Source: JBCCTX01 sp964468435
Lineage (GTDB): Bacteria > Bacteroidota > Bacteroidia > J057
Direction of reading: 5' to 3'
NCBI GenBank assembly: GCA_964468435.1
Contig: CAYXVE010000051.1
Span: 1-33,422 of the forward strand
DNA length: 33,422 bases
In this document: positions 25,019 to 33,422 of the stretch, one piece after another
How positions within the stretch are numbered: the first letter of the stretch is position 1
How the letters are laid out: the number at the start of each line of letters is the position of its first letter
Program-made: the position numbers and the translations under genes
The notes under the pieces: generated by a model
What the model saw: only the letters and a program-made list of their open reading frames with translations
Database searches by the model: none
What the model was told of the DNA's origin: nothing

Positions 25019-25352
25019 CCTATCTATCACAGACAAAATTTAGAGAGGAGGCCTTATAAGTAGACTTTCTCTGATTATTATATTTTTGTTTTTACTATAG
25101 CTCTACTAATTGTGGATCATTCATACAATTTCTCCTTATTTTGAGAAAACCAGCTTACTTCTACCGATATTTAGTATCAATAGACTTTTGAGACGACTCT
25201 TTTTAACATTTTTTTCTCCCCGCGTTGTCACTTCCACTTCCTTTTGTCGCGTTGAAGAGTGAAGCTTTTAAGGAAAATACTCAGCCCTAAGCGCCTGGGT
25301 CACCTCATCTACCCTCAAAAGCTTCCTGTTTAGAACCATTAATGCGATTATC
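25019..25352. other. 334-bp intergenic region between two surface-protein genes
   Basis: No gene or strong terminator hairpin is visible. There are several T-runs and a GC-richer stretch before 25353. No clear -7 box could be placed. Confidence 0.45.
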
Positions 25353-28300
25353 ATGAGACAACGATTATTTTTGGCATCATTTATTCAGCTCATGCTGATA
25401 ACAGCTTTTTATCAGCCAACACAAGCTCAGACAGCTTATCTGTCCTGGAATGTCACAACACGGAGTAGTGACTACTACATGTACCTGGAGCACGAATTTA
25501 CAGGAGGTAAATGCGATTGCAAAAACGTTTTCAAAGTAACTTACAGATGGAATGGCGGAAGCAAAACGGTAGAAGCTGTCAATAACAAGGGAAAGGCAAT
25601 TGCTGTAGGGCCGGGCCAGACCAAAAACTTCACCAGGGAGGGATCGATCAACGGAAAAAATAAAGTAGTTGTCTTAGGCTGTATTGAAACCTGCACCTAC
25701 ACCTGGAATAAAAAAGGGGGTGTTTCCCGTACTACACGTCGTATCAAAGCCCCGGCAAAATTTGCTGTGAAAGAAACTGGTCTGGGATACATATCCCTCA
25801 ACTGGAGCAAAGGCACCGATATACCTAATGCTAACCAGTATGGGTATAAGATATACCGGAATAATTTGTCTGAACCGATCGCTACGCTTAAAGGACCTCA
25901 GACTACATTTATCGATGAGACTGCAGAGCCTAACAAGCAGTATACCTATTATATTACCACCTTTACAGACGCATGGGGAGGTCAGGAGTCAGGTGCTGTG
26001 AGCTTACAGGCCAATACTCAACAAGTGGAGTTTAAGGCTTCTGACGGAGAATTTCTCGGCAGAACCCGGCTCAACTGGAGTGATATATCTGCCTCCATTG
26101 AAGAAATACAGGTATGGAGAGATGACGAACTACTCGAAGCCTTGCAAAAAGAAGCGACTTCCTATACTGACAATGAAGGGCTTCCGGGATATTCATACAA
26201 TTATTACCTGAAAGTGGTTCGCAACGGGGAACTAAAAACTTATACAGCTCTTGCTGATAATGGTTTCAGTACACCCAATGGCAAGATCAGTGGAAAAGTG
26301 ACCGCTCCTTTCGGAGGACCTGTTGAGGGGGTAATTGTATGTGCAGAACGGATTCAGAATGTTCCTCAAGGCGACGCCATAACTACTTACTGTGATACGA
26401 CGGATGCTACGGGATTTTATGAAATCCAGAATATCTACTACCATGAATCCGCGAAATTTCGCATAATACCCACCAAAGACGATCATGGGTTTAATCCTGG
26501 ATCAGTGGAAAGAACACTGGATATCGTAACCCCTACATTCAACAATATCGATTTTGTAGATACTACATCTTTCACTGTTACCGGACAGGTAGTACAGACG
26601 ATTGCAAGTGATACCTGTGGTCTGGAAGGGGCTGAGATATGGGTAAATGATGTATTCAGAGGAGTTGAGACCAATGCCGATGGAAACTTTGTGTTGACAG
26701 TGGAGGAGATCGGGGAATATGTCTTTGAAGCCCGGTACCAGGGCCATGAAATGCAACCTGGAAGCATTGAGATATTTATTGGAGAAGATACGGAGGGCTT
26801 GATTTTTGCTAATGTACAGCAACAAACCATTAGTGGATATGTACAGGCACCTTGTAATATCTTCATCGGTCAAGCTGATCTGAGGGTATGGAGTACTGAT
26901 CGAGGTGGAGCCTGTATTGACACGACTTTCAAGACCCAAGAAGGATCAGGATACTACGAGATTCAGCTGCCAGCAAGGGCTTATCAGATGGAGATTACAG
27001 GATTTGCCCCCTCAGACCCTTCCATCGTCAATGAAGAAGAAATGCTCACTTTCTTCTCCGTCGATACTGTAGATATTACCCTGGAAGATGTAGAAAATAA
27101 CTTCATATACCGTAGAGCTCCCACCATTCTTGTGAGTGGATTTCCTCCCAATAGCTGTATACAGGGAAAACTACCAATACTGGAACAAGGAGAAAACTAC
27201 GATCTTGCAATAGAAGTACTAGAGGTATTTGGTACAGACACCTGCTATGCAGATACAGGCTTTGTCGTCGTATATGATGCCATCAGCATGGATAACCCCG
27301 AACCCGACACTTTGCCTATCCAATCTGGTTTTGCTTTTTATGAAGTCAAACCCGAGAGCCCCAATATCATTGCCCCTTATCACAAGTTGATAGAAGTAGT
27401 AGCCAATGTGGATGGATTGATAGACCAAACTGATAAAAAAGTCATTGTGACAGGCAACAGACCCAGAGAGAAAACTTTTCTGAGTGTATCTCCTGAGCTT
27501 CCCTTCATGATCCTCCGCGATCCTCCTGGCGATGCGAGCTATAGTTATCTTTCCGAAGCTACCACTACCCAGACTGCCCTGAGATTTTTTGGACAAACAG
27601 AAGGAAGTATTAAGAAATGGGCAGAAGTAAAGACCGGTATCAAATTTGAAGCAGGAATAGGACCCATTGCTACTGAGACTGAGGCATGGGGTACAATTGG
27701 AGGCTCTATCGAAGTAGGCGCACGTATTTCCGGGCAGGCAGAATATATCATGTCGCTGACCAACCGGGAATATTTCTCAACTTCTGACAATGAGGCGATT
27801 ACAGGTGAAGAAGGAGATGTGTTTATCGGTTCTGCGATGAATCTGATATATGCAATCACCGATGTGATTGAATACAATCCCGATAACTGCCAGATTGAAC
27901 CCGCTGTGTCTGTCATCGTGGGCAACGAAGGTTTTGCTACGAACTTCATCTATACAGAAGATCATATCCGCAATGTACTGGTACCACAGTTACAACAACT
28001 CAAAGACTATTATCAGGAAATCAATCCAGACTCTGCTGCACTCTACGAAAACCAGATTTCGGTATGGGAACAAACCCTTACCCTCAATCAAGATCTCAAG
28101 AAGGAAGCCTCCTTTTTCGAAAACCGTTCCATCAGTGCATTAGCTCCGTTTGAATCCAGCCAAACCATCTCCCAGGAAACCTATGGCACAATAGAATTCA
28201 ATATGTTTATGGAATCAATAGTGGCGACGGAAGCGGGGTTTGAGGTGGCCGGCTCCGGTGCAAGTGGGGGTGCATCTGTACGCCTAAAAATGGAATTGGG

Positions 28301-30224
28301 AAGTTCTGCTACAGTAGGCCAGCTCAGTGAAAAGACTACAGGCTATGTGCTCAATGACGATGATCCCGGCGACTTTTTCAGCATCGATATCAAAGAAGAC
28401 AAAACCTATGGCACACCTGTTTTTGAGCTTGTTAGTGGTCGAAGCAGTTGTCCCATGGAACTTGGCACACAGCCTCGCGAAGGCGTGCAACTCATCTCTG
28501 ATTCCTATGTGAAGACCAACATTGAACCTAGTGATGCAGCCGATTTCAGGCTTAATCTGGGTAATACCAGTCAGAGCGATGAAGAACATACCTATGAACT
28601 GGTATTTTTGCAGGAAAGCAATCCGGAAGGAGCTGAGATCACTCTGGGTGGAAGCCAGATTCAGGGGGGAGTTCCCACTCCTTACACAGTAGGGCCTGCA
28701 GGTTCCAGAACAGCTACCGTTACCATCAAAAAAGGCCCCAGGGCCTATACCTACGAAGATCTGCAATTCGTATTGAGATCGAATTGCGATCCCGAGGCTA
28801 TTGCCGACACAGCTTCTCTCTCAGTATTCTTCAATAGTCCTTGTAGTGAAGTAACGCTTTACAGGCCGGATAAAGGATGGATTGTAAGTAGTGAAGATAA
28901 CAATCGCCTGACACTCAATATCAGAGACTACATGATCGATGATCTGGATCAAGTCAAGCTAGAGTATGCGCCTGAAGGCACCAGCGATTGGACTACCATT
29001 ACATCTTTTACGCAGCAACAACTAGAAACCCGCAATACCGGAACCAGCTATGTCTGGAATCTAGTTGATGTACCTGATGGAAAATATAAAATCAGAGCGG
29101 CTGTAAACTGTAGTGGAGGACTCAATTATTCTCAACAGTCAGAAGGCATGATAGATCGTACTGCACCGATTGTATTTGGCCTGCCTGAGCCTGTGGATGG
29201 GGTCTACGAATCCGGCGATGTGATCAGTGTAACCTTGAATGAAAGGATTAACTGCTTTGATCTCAATACATCCGGCATCACTCTACGCAACCTGAATGAA
29301 GGCCAGTCTTATGAAGTAGAGGTAGGATGTTCGGGAAATAGAATGATTCTGATCCCACAGGAAAATACAACGCTGTCTTCAGGGCAATATGAAGTTACCA
29401 TTGTGCCTGGTAGTATCAGTGATATTTACCATAATCCAGTACTCGATACCATTAGTTGGCAATTTGGAGTCGAAGGGGAGGTATCTCCGACGATTAATCC
29501 TGAGGGGGATATCGATGAAGATCTGGTGATTAATTCGGTAGATAACTGCGCATTTGCAGCCAATTCCGGACAATCTGACATTGATGAGGACGGCATTGGG
29601 GATGCCTGTGATGAGGACATCGACGGAGATGGCATTCCCAATGCAGCGGACAACTGTCCATATTTTACCAATGCCAAACAGGAAGATAGTGATGGTGATG
29701 GCATAGGTGATGTATGCGAAATCAATGCGGACGGAGATGGCGACGGGATCAATAATGATCAAGACAACTGCCCATATGTAGCCAATCCCGATCAGGCAGA
29801 TCAGGATAACGATGGAATCGGCGATGTGTGCGATGATGACCGCGATGGAGACGGTATTATCAGGAGTCGTGATAATTGTGATTTGCAAGCCAATCCGAGA
29901 CAAGAGACTGTGGAGTGTAAAAACGAGTCCAATCCTGGTGTATCCAATGTTACAGACATTCGCGACCTGGATCATCTAAACATATTTCCACATCCTCTTC
30001 CTGGAGAGGGGTGGATCGAAATAGCACTTGCCCGGCCTTCAGAAGTGAAACTATCCCTGTATGATCTACAAGGGCGAGTGCTAAGAAAGTGGGTAAATGA
30101 AAGACTAGCTGCAGGTAAGCAAAGAATCCCTATTTCAGTACATCAAGTAGCTCAGGGCATGTATATGTTAGAAATAGAGGTTAATGGTCAGAAAATATGG
30201 AAGAAAATATGGATCAAACCCTGA
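25353..30224 (+). CDS. Giant multidomain T9SS type A surface protein with thrombospondin type 3 repeats
   Basis: 1623 residues. Signal peptide 1-26 (ends TQAQ). A Cys-containing N-terminal domain ~27-128; two fibronectin type III-like domains ~130-305 (PAKFAVKETGLGYISLNWSK; LGRTRLNWSD); three CarboxypepD_reg/Cna-B-like domains starting ~309, ~407 and ~490 (NGKISGKVTAPFGGPVEGVI; FTVTGQVVQ; TISGYVQAP). A long central region of unknown fold follows, including VLNDDDPGDFFSIDI and YGTPVFELVSGRSSCP, then a Big_5-like Ig domain ~1276-1372. Four or five thrombospondin type 3 Asp-rich calcium-binding repeats lie at ~1385-1520 (DIDEDGIGDACD, DNCPYVANPDQADQDNDGIG). The type A sorting domain begins ~1543 with IFPHPLPGEGWIEIAL, His replacing the usual Asn of FPNP. 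Likely an outer-surface adhesin or structural protein; the binding partner is unknown. Confidence 0.93.
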   Translation: MRQRLFLASFIQLMLITAFYQPTQAQTAYLSWNVTTRSSDYYMYLEHEFTGGKCDCKNVFKVTYRWNGGSKTVEAVNNKGKAIAVGPGQTKNFTREGSINGKNKVVVLGCIETCTYTWNKKGGVSRTTRRIKAPAKFAVKETGLGYISLNWSKGTDIPNANQYGYKIYRNNLSEPIATLKGPQTTFIDETAEPNKQYTYYITTFTDAWGGQESGAVSLQANTQQVEFKASDGEFLGRTRLNWSDISASIEEIQVWRDDELLEALQKEATSYTDNEGLPGYSYNYYLKVVRNGELKTYTALADNGFSTPNGKISGKVTAPFGGPVEGVIVCAERIQNVPQGDAITTYCDTTDATGFYEIQNIYYHESAKFRIIPTKDDHGFNPGSVERTLDIVTPTFNNIDFVDTTSFTVTGQVVQTIASDTCGLEGAEIWVNDVFRGVETNADGNFVLTVEEIGEYVFEARYQGHEMQPGSIEIFIGEDTEGLIFANVQQQTISGYVQAPCNIFIGQADLRVWSTDRGGACIDTTFKTQEGSGYYEIQLPARAYQMEITGFAPSDPSIVNEEEMLTFFSVDTVDITLEDVENNFIYRRAPTILVSGFPPNSCIQGKLPILEQGENYDLAIEVLEVFGTDTCYADTGFVVVYDAISMDNPEPDTLPIQSGFAFYEVKPESPNIIAPYHKLIEVVANVDGLIDQTDKKVIVTGNRPREKTFLSVSPELPFMILRDPPGDASYSYLSEATTTQTALRFFGQTEGSIKKWAEVKTGIKFEAGIGPIATETEAWGTIGGSIEVGARISGQAEYIMSLTNREYFSTSDNEAITGEEGDVFIGSAMNLIYAITDVIEYNPDNCQIEPAVSVIVGNEGFATNFIYTEDHIRNVLVPQLQQLKDYYQEINPDSAALYENQISVWEQTLTLNQDLKKEASFFENRSISALAPFESSQTISQETYGTIEFNMFMESIVATEAGFEVAGSGASGGASVRLKMELGSSATVGQLSEKTTGYVLNDDDPGDFFSIDIKEDKTYGTPVFELVSGRSSCPMELGTQPREGVQLISDSYVKTNIEPSDAADFRLNLGNTSQSDEEHTYELVFLQESNPEGAEITLGGSQIQGGVPTPYTVGPAGSRTATVTIKKGPRAYTYEDLQFVLRSNCDPEAIADTASLSVFFNSPCSEVTLYRPDKGWIVSSEDNNRLTLNIRDYMIDDLDQVKLEYAPEGTSDWTTITSFTQQQLETRNTGTSYVWNLVDVPDGKYKIRAAVNCSGGLNYSQQSEGMIDRTAPIVFGLPEPVDGVYESGDVISVTLNERINCFDLNTSGITLRNLNEGQSYEVEVGCSGNRMILIPQENTTLSSGQYEVTIVPGSISDIYHNPVLDTISWQFGVEGEVSPTINPEGDIDEDLVINSVDNCAFAANSGQSDIDEDGIGDACDEDIDGDGIPNAADNCPYFTNAKQEDSDGDGIGDVCEINADGDGDGINNDQDNCPYVANPDQADQDNDGIGDVCDDDRDGDGIIRSRDNCDLQANPRQETVECKNESNPGVSNVTDIRDLDHLNIFPHPLPGEGWIEIALARPSEVKLSLYDLQGRVLRKWVNERLAAGKQRIPISVHQVAQGMYMLEIEVNGQKIWKKIWIKP
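29505..29900 (+). repeat. Thrombospondin type 3 repeat-coding region
   Basis: Repeated GAT/GAC-rich units encode DxDxDGxxD loops followed by DNCxxxxNxxQxDxD. Spacing is 36-39 codons per Cys pair. They bind calcium in known homologues and probably act as a rigid spacer before the sorting domain. Confidence 0.85.
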
Positions 30225-30266
30225 TAATATCCGAATAAACGTAGTACAAATCTATACTTGAATACT

Positions 30267-30298
30267 CCCGGGAAATAAGTTTTTTCCCGGGTTTTTTT
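30267..30298 (+). terminator. Strong rho-independent terminator
   Basis: CCCGGGAAA at 30267-30275 pairs perfectly with TTTCCCGGG at 30283-30291 (9 bp, 7-nt loop), followed by seven T at 30292-30298. It ends the plus-strand giant surface-protein gene 43 bp after its stop. The T-tract overlaps the stop codon of the convergent kinase gene (30297-30299), so the two genes share this element; in the minus direction the tail is not T-rich. Confidence 0.9.
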
Positions 30299-32861
30299 AT
30301 GGCGCCTGCATGAGTTGAGTAATGTGTATAATTTTATCCCGATTTGCCTCCGGTTTCCGGGATAAGATTTCGAGCGCCTGAGAGAGATAGGATTTGGCCT
30401 CTTCGTATTTATTCAGGGCTTTCAGACATTCCCCAAGGCTGGTTTTTGCTTCTACTACAAGAGGGTTTTCAGGTTCAAGTGTCAATTCTCGAATCCTCAA
30501 TGCATCAAGGAAATGCTTCTCAGCCTCAGTCCATTTCTCCCGAGCAGCCAAGGCCTGTCCAAGTCCAAAATACGAGAAAGCCTGGTTATAGTGATCTTCA
30601 GGAAGTGTTCTTAAGGCAATATCCAGCGATTTTCGAAAATAAATTTCTGCATCTGTATAATATTTTTTTCGCATATATACCCTTCCAATACTACCAGTTA
30701 GTCCCGAAATGTAGTAATGTTCTTCACCAAATACCTTTTTAAAATAGATGAGTACCGTATCATAGGTAGCCAAGGCCCGGTCGTAATCTCCGGAGCGGGA
30801 ATAAGTACGAGCTACATTTGACCAGCTGGCAAGGGTTTCAGGATGTTCTTCTCCAAAGATTTGCTTACGGATACCGAGCGATTTCTGTGCATATGGAAGG
30901 GCCTGATCGTATTGCTCCATATCCTGGTATAGACTGGCAAAATGATTGAGCGAATGAGCGACTTCGGGATGAACTTCGGGATAAAGGTCTCTACGAATTT
31001 CCAGTGCTTTCCTGTAATAATACTTCGCAGAATCAAACTGCTGCAATTTCCGGGCATTGATCCCTCTGGAAAGATATATCAGTGCATCAAAGCTATCGGG
31101 CTGAGCATTGGTGCGATATTTCAGTGTTAACTTCAACAAGGAATCCGAAACGCGATAATTGGCATTTTCTCCCTCGATTACACCTAGCTCATAATATATG
31201 TCTGATAAGGATACTACTTCACTTGCAGGAAACTGCTCCCTGTTTTTCAACACAGTTTCATAATAATATACTGCTGAATCAAATTTTCCCTCACTACCAT
31301 TCACACGGCCTAAGTAATAATAACTCATCAATTGATCAGGGGTCAGTTTTTCCGACGTATTGTATTTTAATTCCAGGCTCAACCTGAACAATGAATCTGC
31401 CCTGGAATAGTTTGCCAGATCCAGATACACCGCTCCTAACACATCATACATTTCTGCCAGTAATTCCGGATCTTCTTTAAGGTCTTTCTGAAAACGGACA
31501 GCACCCAGTTCCAGCATTTCACCTGCGGTAATATCTTCCCCTAGCGATACATTGGGATTGGCCTGGGTAAACATCCCTGATAATAGATTTACCATTTCGT
31601 TGGCTTTGTTGGCTTCGCGTACCGCTTTATCCCGCTCTTTACCCAACTTCCAGGTGTAAAAGGTTGCCAGTCCAAAGATCATCAGTAGACCCAATACAAT
31701 CAGACTGACGGTTGCCCTATTGCGGCGAATAAACTTTGCTGCGACATAGGACCATTTATGCTTAAGCAATGAGACAGGTTGCTGATTCAGAAAAGCTTCT
31801 ATATCCTCTTTCAGATCGTTGACCGATGTGTAGCGTTCATGTGGAAGCTTGCTAAGTGCCTTCATACAGATCAGATCCAGATCGGTTTGTAGTGTACGAG
31901 CCTGTATCCCCATTGTAGTCTTATGAGAATTTAAAGCTTCACTGGGAAATACTGGAGATTTATGGAGAATATCCGAGCGAAGGGTCATATGGTCGGAAGT
32001 GCTTCCTTCAAAAGGATGTAGCTCTGTCAACATTTCATACAGCATGACTCCAAGTGCATGGACATCGCTGGCAGTGGACAGATCTCCCCCCGAAATTTGC
32101 TCTGGAGAAGCATAGGCCAGTGTATATCTTTTTACGGGTGCGGTTATTACCTCCTCTATACTTACAGGAGCCTGTATGAGTTGTGAGATGCCAAAATCCA
32201 TCAACTTGACCCTACCCTCCTGGTCGACAAAAATATTGGAAGGCTTGAGATCCAGATGCAAGACTAGTTGACTGTGAGCATACTGCACTGCATCACAAAT
32301 CTGGATAAACAATTTCAGGCGCTCTTCCAGCGTGCATCGATTTTTGCGACAATATTGATCGATGGGTAGTCCATCTATATACTCCATGGTATAATAGGGA
32401 CGACCGTTGGATATGACTCCTCCATCCAGTAAGCTGGCAATATTGGGATGTCGCAGTTTAGCCAAAATCTGTCTTTCACGACGGAAAAATTCGAGAGATT
32501 GCTCCCCATAGATCCCTTCATTAATTAGTTTCAGGGCCACTATCTGTTCGAAGATACCATCTATCCGTTCTGCCAGAAATACAGAACCCATCCCACCGCT
32601 TCCCAGCAATTTGCTCAACTTATATGCTCCCACTTCTTTCCCCAAAAGATCTATATCCTGCCATTCCTGCCAGGACTGGGGAAAATCAGTCTTCAACATA
32701 GGATGCAGCTTTTGTTCTTCCTTGATCAATTCATAAACTTCCTGATAAATATCTGGCCTATTGTCTCTTATCCTTTCTAAACCTGAGTTTTGCGCTTCGT
32801 GGGGCAATTCTACGAGCTCAAAAAACAGCCGTTCGACTTCTTTCCACTTGGTCGTATCCAT
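30297..32861 (-). CDS. Membrane Ser/Thr protein kinase with C-terminal TPR repeats
   Basis: 854 residues from the ATG at 32861, 7 bp after the sigma-factor stop; an ATG at 32918 overlaps that gene and is less likely. Cytoplasmic N-terminal helical segment 1-70, kinase domain ~78-360: Gly loop LLGSGGMGSVFLAE (85-98), Lys111 in VALKLI, Glu129 in the alpha-C helix, catalytic loop HLDLKPSN (202-209), DFG at 222-224, SPEQ at 252-255. All catalytic residues are present; Leu replaces the Arg before the catalytic Asp (non-RD type). Single membrane segment ~385-403, then about 8-10 tetratricopeptide repeats of the TPR_12 kind (~470-850; SLGIRKQIFGEEHPETLASW) outside the membrane. It pairs with the upstream sigma factor, a recurrent arrangement in which the kinase controls the sigma factor by phosphorylation. 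Confidence 0.95.
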   Translation of the reverse strand: MDTTKWKEVERLFFELVELPHEAQNSGLERIRDNRPDIYQEVYELIKEEQKLHPMLKTDFPQSWQEWQDIDLLGKEVGAYKLSKLLGSGGMGSVFLAERIDGIFEQIVALKLINEGIYGEQSLEFFRRERQILAKLRHPNIASLLDGGVISNGRPYYTMEYIDGLPIDQYCRKNRCTLEERLKLFIQICDAVQYAHSQLVLHLDLKPSNIFVDQEGRVKLMDFGISQLIQAPVSIEEVITAPVKRYTLAYASPEQISGGDLSTASDVHALGVMLYEMLTELHPFEGSTSDHMTLRSDILHKSPVFPSEALNSHKTTMGIQARTLQTDLDLICMKALSKLPHERYTSVNDLKEDIEAFLNQQPVSLLKHKWSYVAAKFIRRNRATVSLIVLGLLMIFGLATFYTWKLGKERDKAVREANKANEMVNLLSGMFTQANPNVSLGEDITAGEMLELGAVRFQKDLKEDPELLAEMYDVLGAVYLDLANYSRADSLFRLSLELKYNTSEKLTPDQLMSYYYLGRVNGSEGKFDSAVYYYETVLKNREQFPASEVVSLSDIYYELGVIEGENANYRVSDSLLKLTLKYRTNAQPDSFDALIYLSRGINARKLQQFDSAKYYYRKALEIRRDLYPEVHPEVAHSLNHFASLYQDMEQYDQALPYAQKSLGIRKQIFGEEHPETLASWSNVARTYSRSGDYDRALATYDTVLIYFKKVFGEEHYYISGLTGSIGRVYMRKKYYTDAEIYFRKSLDIALRTLPEDHYNQAFSYFGLGQALAAREKWTEAEKHFLDALRIRELTLEPENPLVVEAKTSLGECLKALNKYEEAKSYLSQALEILSRKPEANRDKIIHITQLMQAP

Positions 32862-32868
32862 GATCGGA

Positions 32869-33405
32869 TTATATATTGGGGTTGTATTCCTGATTGAGCT
32901 CTTTGCTGAGCCAGGCACGTGCGAGTCGCCAATCCCGTCTTACAGATGCGATCGATACATCCAGCATGCTGGCAATCTCTTCGTGATTAAACCCGCCAAA
33001 AAACCAGTTCACAATTACTTTACTTTGCCTTTCGTTAAGCTTTTCCAGCTTTTTAAGAGCCTCATTGAGCGAGAGCAATTCATCGGCGGTAGTCTCCATC
33101 AGAATTGAATCATCTTCGTGTGTGATTTTCAACTTTTCTCCTCCACGTTTTTGCCGCTGTTGGTATCTCGCATAGTCGATCAAAATGCGTCTCATGGCCT
33201 GTGAGGCGGTAGCGAGAAAGTGTTTTTCATTAGCAAATTCCTGCTTATTTTGACGGGCTAATTTGATGTAGGCCTCATGTACCAGAGCAGTTGTATTCAG
33301 GGTATTGAGTTTTTGCTCATACTTAAGTTTATGTCTGGCAATCTTTTTTAGCTCAGCATATACCTTAGAAAAGTATTCATCTACCTGTTGCTGATTCTGA
33401 TACAT
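32869..33405 (-). CDS. ECF-family RNA polymerase sigma factor, kinase-linked type (TIGR02999/ECF43-like)
   Basis: 178 residues. Region 2 spans ~10-85 (YAELKKIARHKLKYE, TALVHEAYIKLARQ, FLATASQAMRRILIDYAR) and ends with the RQKRGG motif typical of TIGR02999. Region 4 spans ~115-170 with the helix-turn-helix NHEEIASMLDVSIASVRRDW (140-159). At region 2.2, where most ECF sigma factors have an acidic DAED motif for binding polymerase, this one has NTTA (37-40). In the known Vibrio EcfP/PknT pair of this class, phosphorylation of a Thr here supplies the missing charge. No anti-sigma gene is present; the kinase gene follows by 7 bp. The window ends 17 bp upstream of the start, so the promoter is not seen. 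Confidence 0.95.
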   Translation of the reverse strand: MYQNQQQVDEYFSKVYAELKKIARHKLKYEQKLNTLNTTALVHEAYIKLARQNKQEFANEKHFLATASQAMRRILIDYARYQQRQKRGGEKLKITHEDDSILMETTADELLSLNEALKKLEKLNERQSKVIVNWFFGGFNHEEIASMLDVSIASVRRDWRLARAWLSKELNQEYNPNI

Positions 33406-33422
33406 AAAAGGTTATTGAATTC

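Noticed and set aside
29379..29975. 198-codon minus-strand ORF rich in Ile
   Set aside because: Antisense of the Asp-rich thrombospondin type 3 repeats; the repeated GAT codons read as Ile on the other strand.

Overview
The window comes from a bacterium of the phylum Bacteroidota, probably a gliding, surface-active lineage of the Cytophagales or Saprospiria type (the order is inference). Supporting evidence: three proteins carry type IX secretion (T9SS) C-terminal sorting domains (two type A, one gliding-associated type B), there are several TonB C-terminal-domain proteins of the Bacteroidota FPGG type, and some promoters have TAnnTTTG -7 boxes while Shine-Dalgarno sequences are scarce. A 100-N scaffold gap lies at 10823-10922.

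Left part (1-10.7 kb): a truncated and apparently frameshifted gene end followed by hairpins and a terminator; monomeric NADP-isocitrate dehydrogenase; a small hypothetical gene; a decayed small membrane-protein gene; a secreted N-acetylmuramoyl-L-alanine amidase followed by a hotdog thioesterase; a small outer-membrane beta-barrel; a periplasmic penicillin-acylase-family Ntn hydrolase; a cytoplasmic coiled-coil protein; and a UMF1/Atg22-type MFS transporter that probably starts at TTG.

Middle (10.8-19.4 kb, all minus strand): the most unusual region. Two paralogous ~630-residue soluble proteins combine an Hsp70/actin-like ATPase fold with degraded phosphate motifs, a charged coiled coil and a C-terminal protein-kinase-like domain that keeps the HxDxNExN catalytic loop but has lost the DFG aspartate and probably the ATP-binding lysine. 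They are interleaved with four TonB C-terminal-domain genes. One TonB gene begins 1 nt after the stop of a kinase-like gene. The equivalent TonB gene after the second kinase-like gene is a truncated, frameshifted remnant whose 3' end has been copied into an 87-bp tandem repeat that runs into the scaffold gap. The three intact TonB-like proteins share an N-in membrane anchor and a small post-membrane domain with a hydrophobic strand, a Gly and an Asp-Thr pair. One also carries a PKD-like domain. No ExbB, ExbD or TonB-dependent receptor is present in the window, so this looks like a dedicated cytoplasm-to-envelope coupling or sensing module rather than ordinary TonB energy transduction (inference).

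Right part (19.6-33.4 kb): an SRPBCC-fold protein; a T9SS type B surface protein; two large T9SS type A surface proteins (905 and 1623 residues, the latter with fibronectin, CarboxypepD/Cna-B-like, Ig-like and thrombospondin type 3 calcium-binding repeats); a strong terminator; then a minus-strand operon of an ECF sigma factor of the kinase-linked type (TIGR02999/ECF43-like) and a membrane Ser/Thr kinase with C-terminal TPRs. In the sigma factor the acidic region 2.2 motif is replaced by Asn-Thr-Thr-Ala, which fits activation by phosphorylation.
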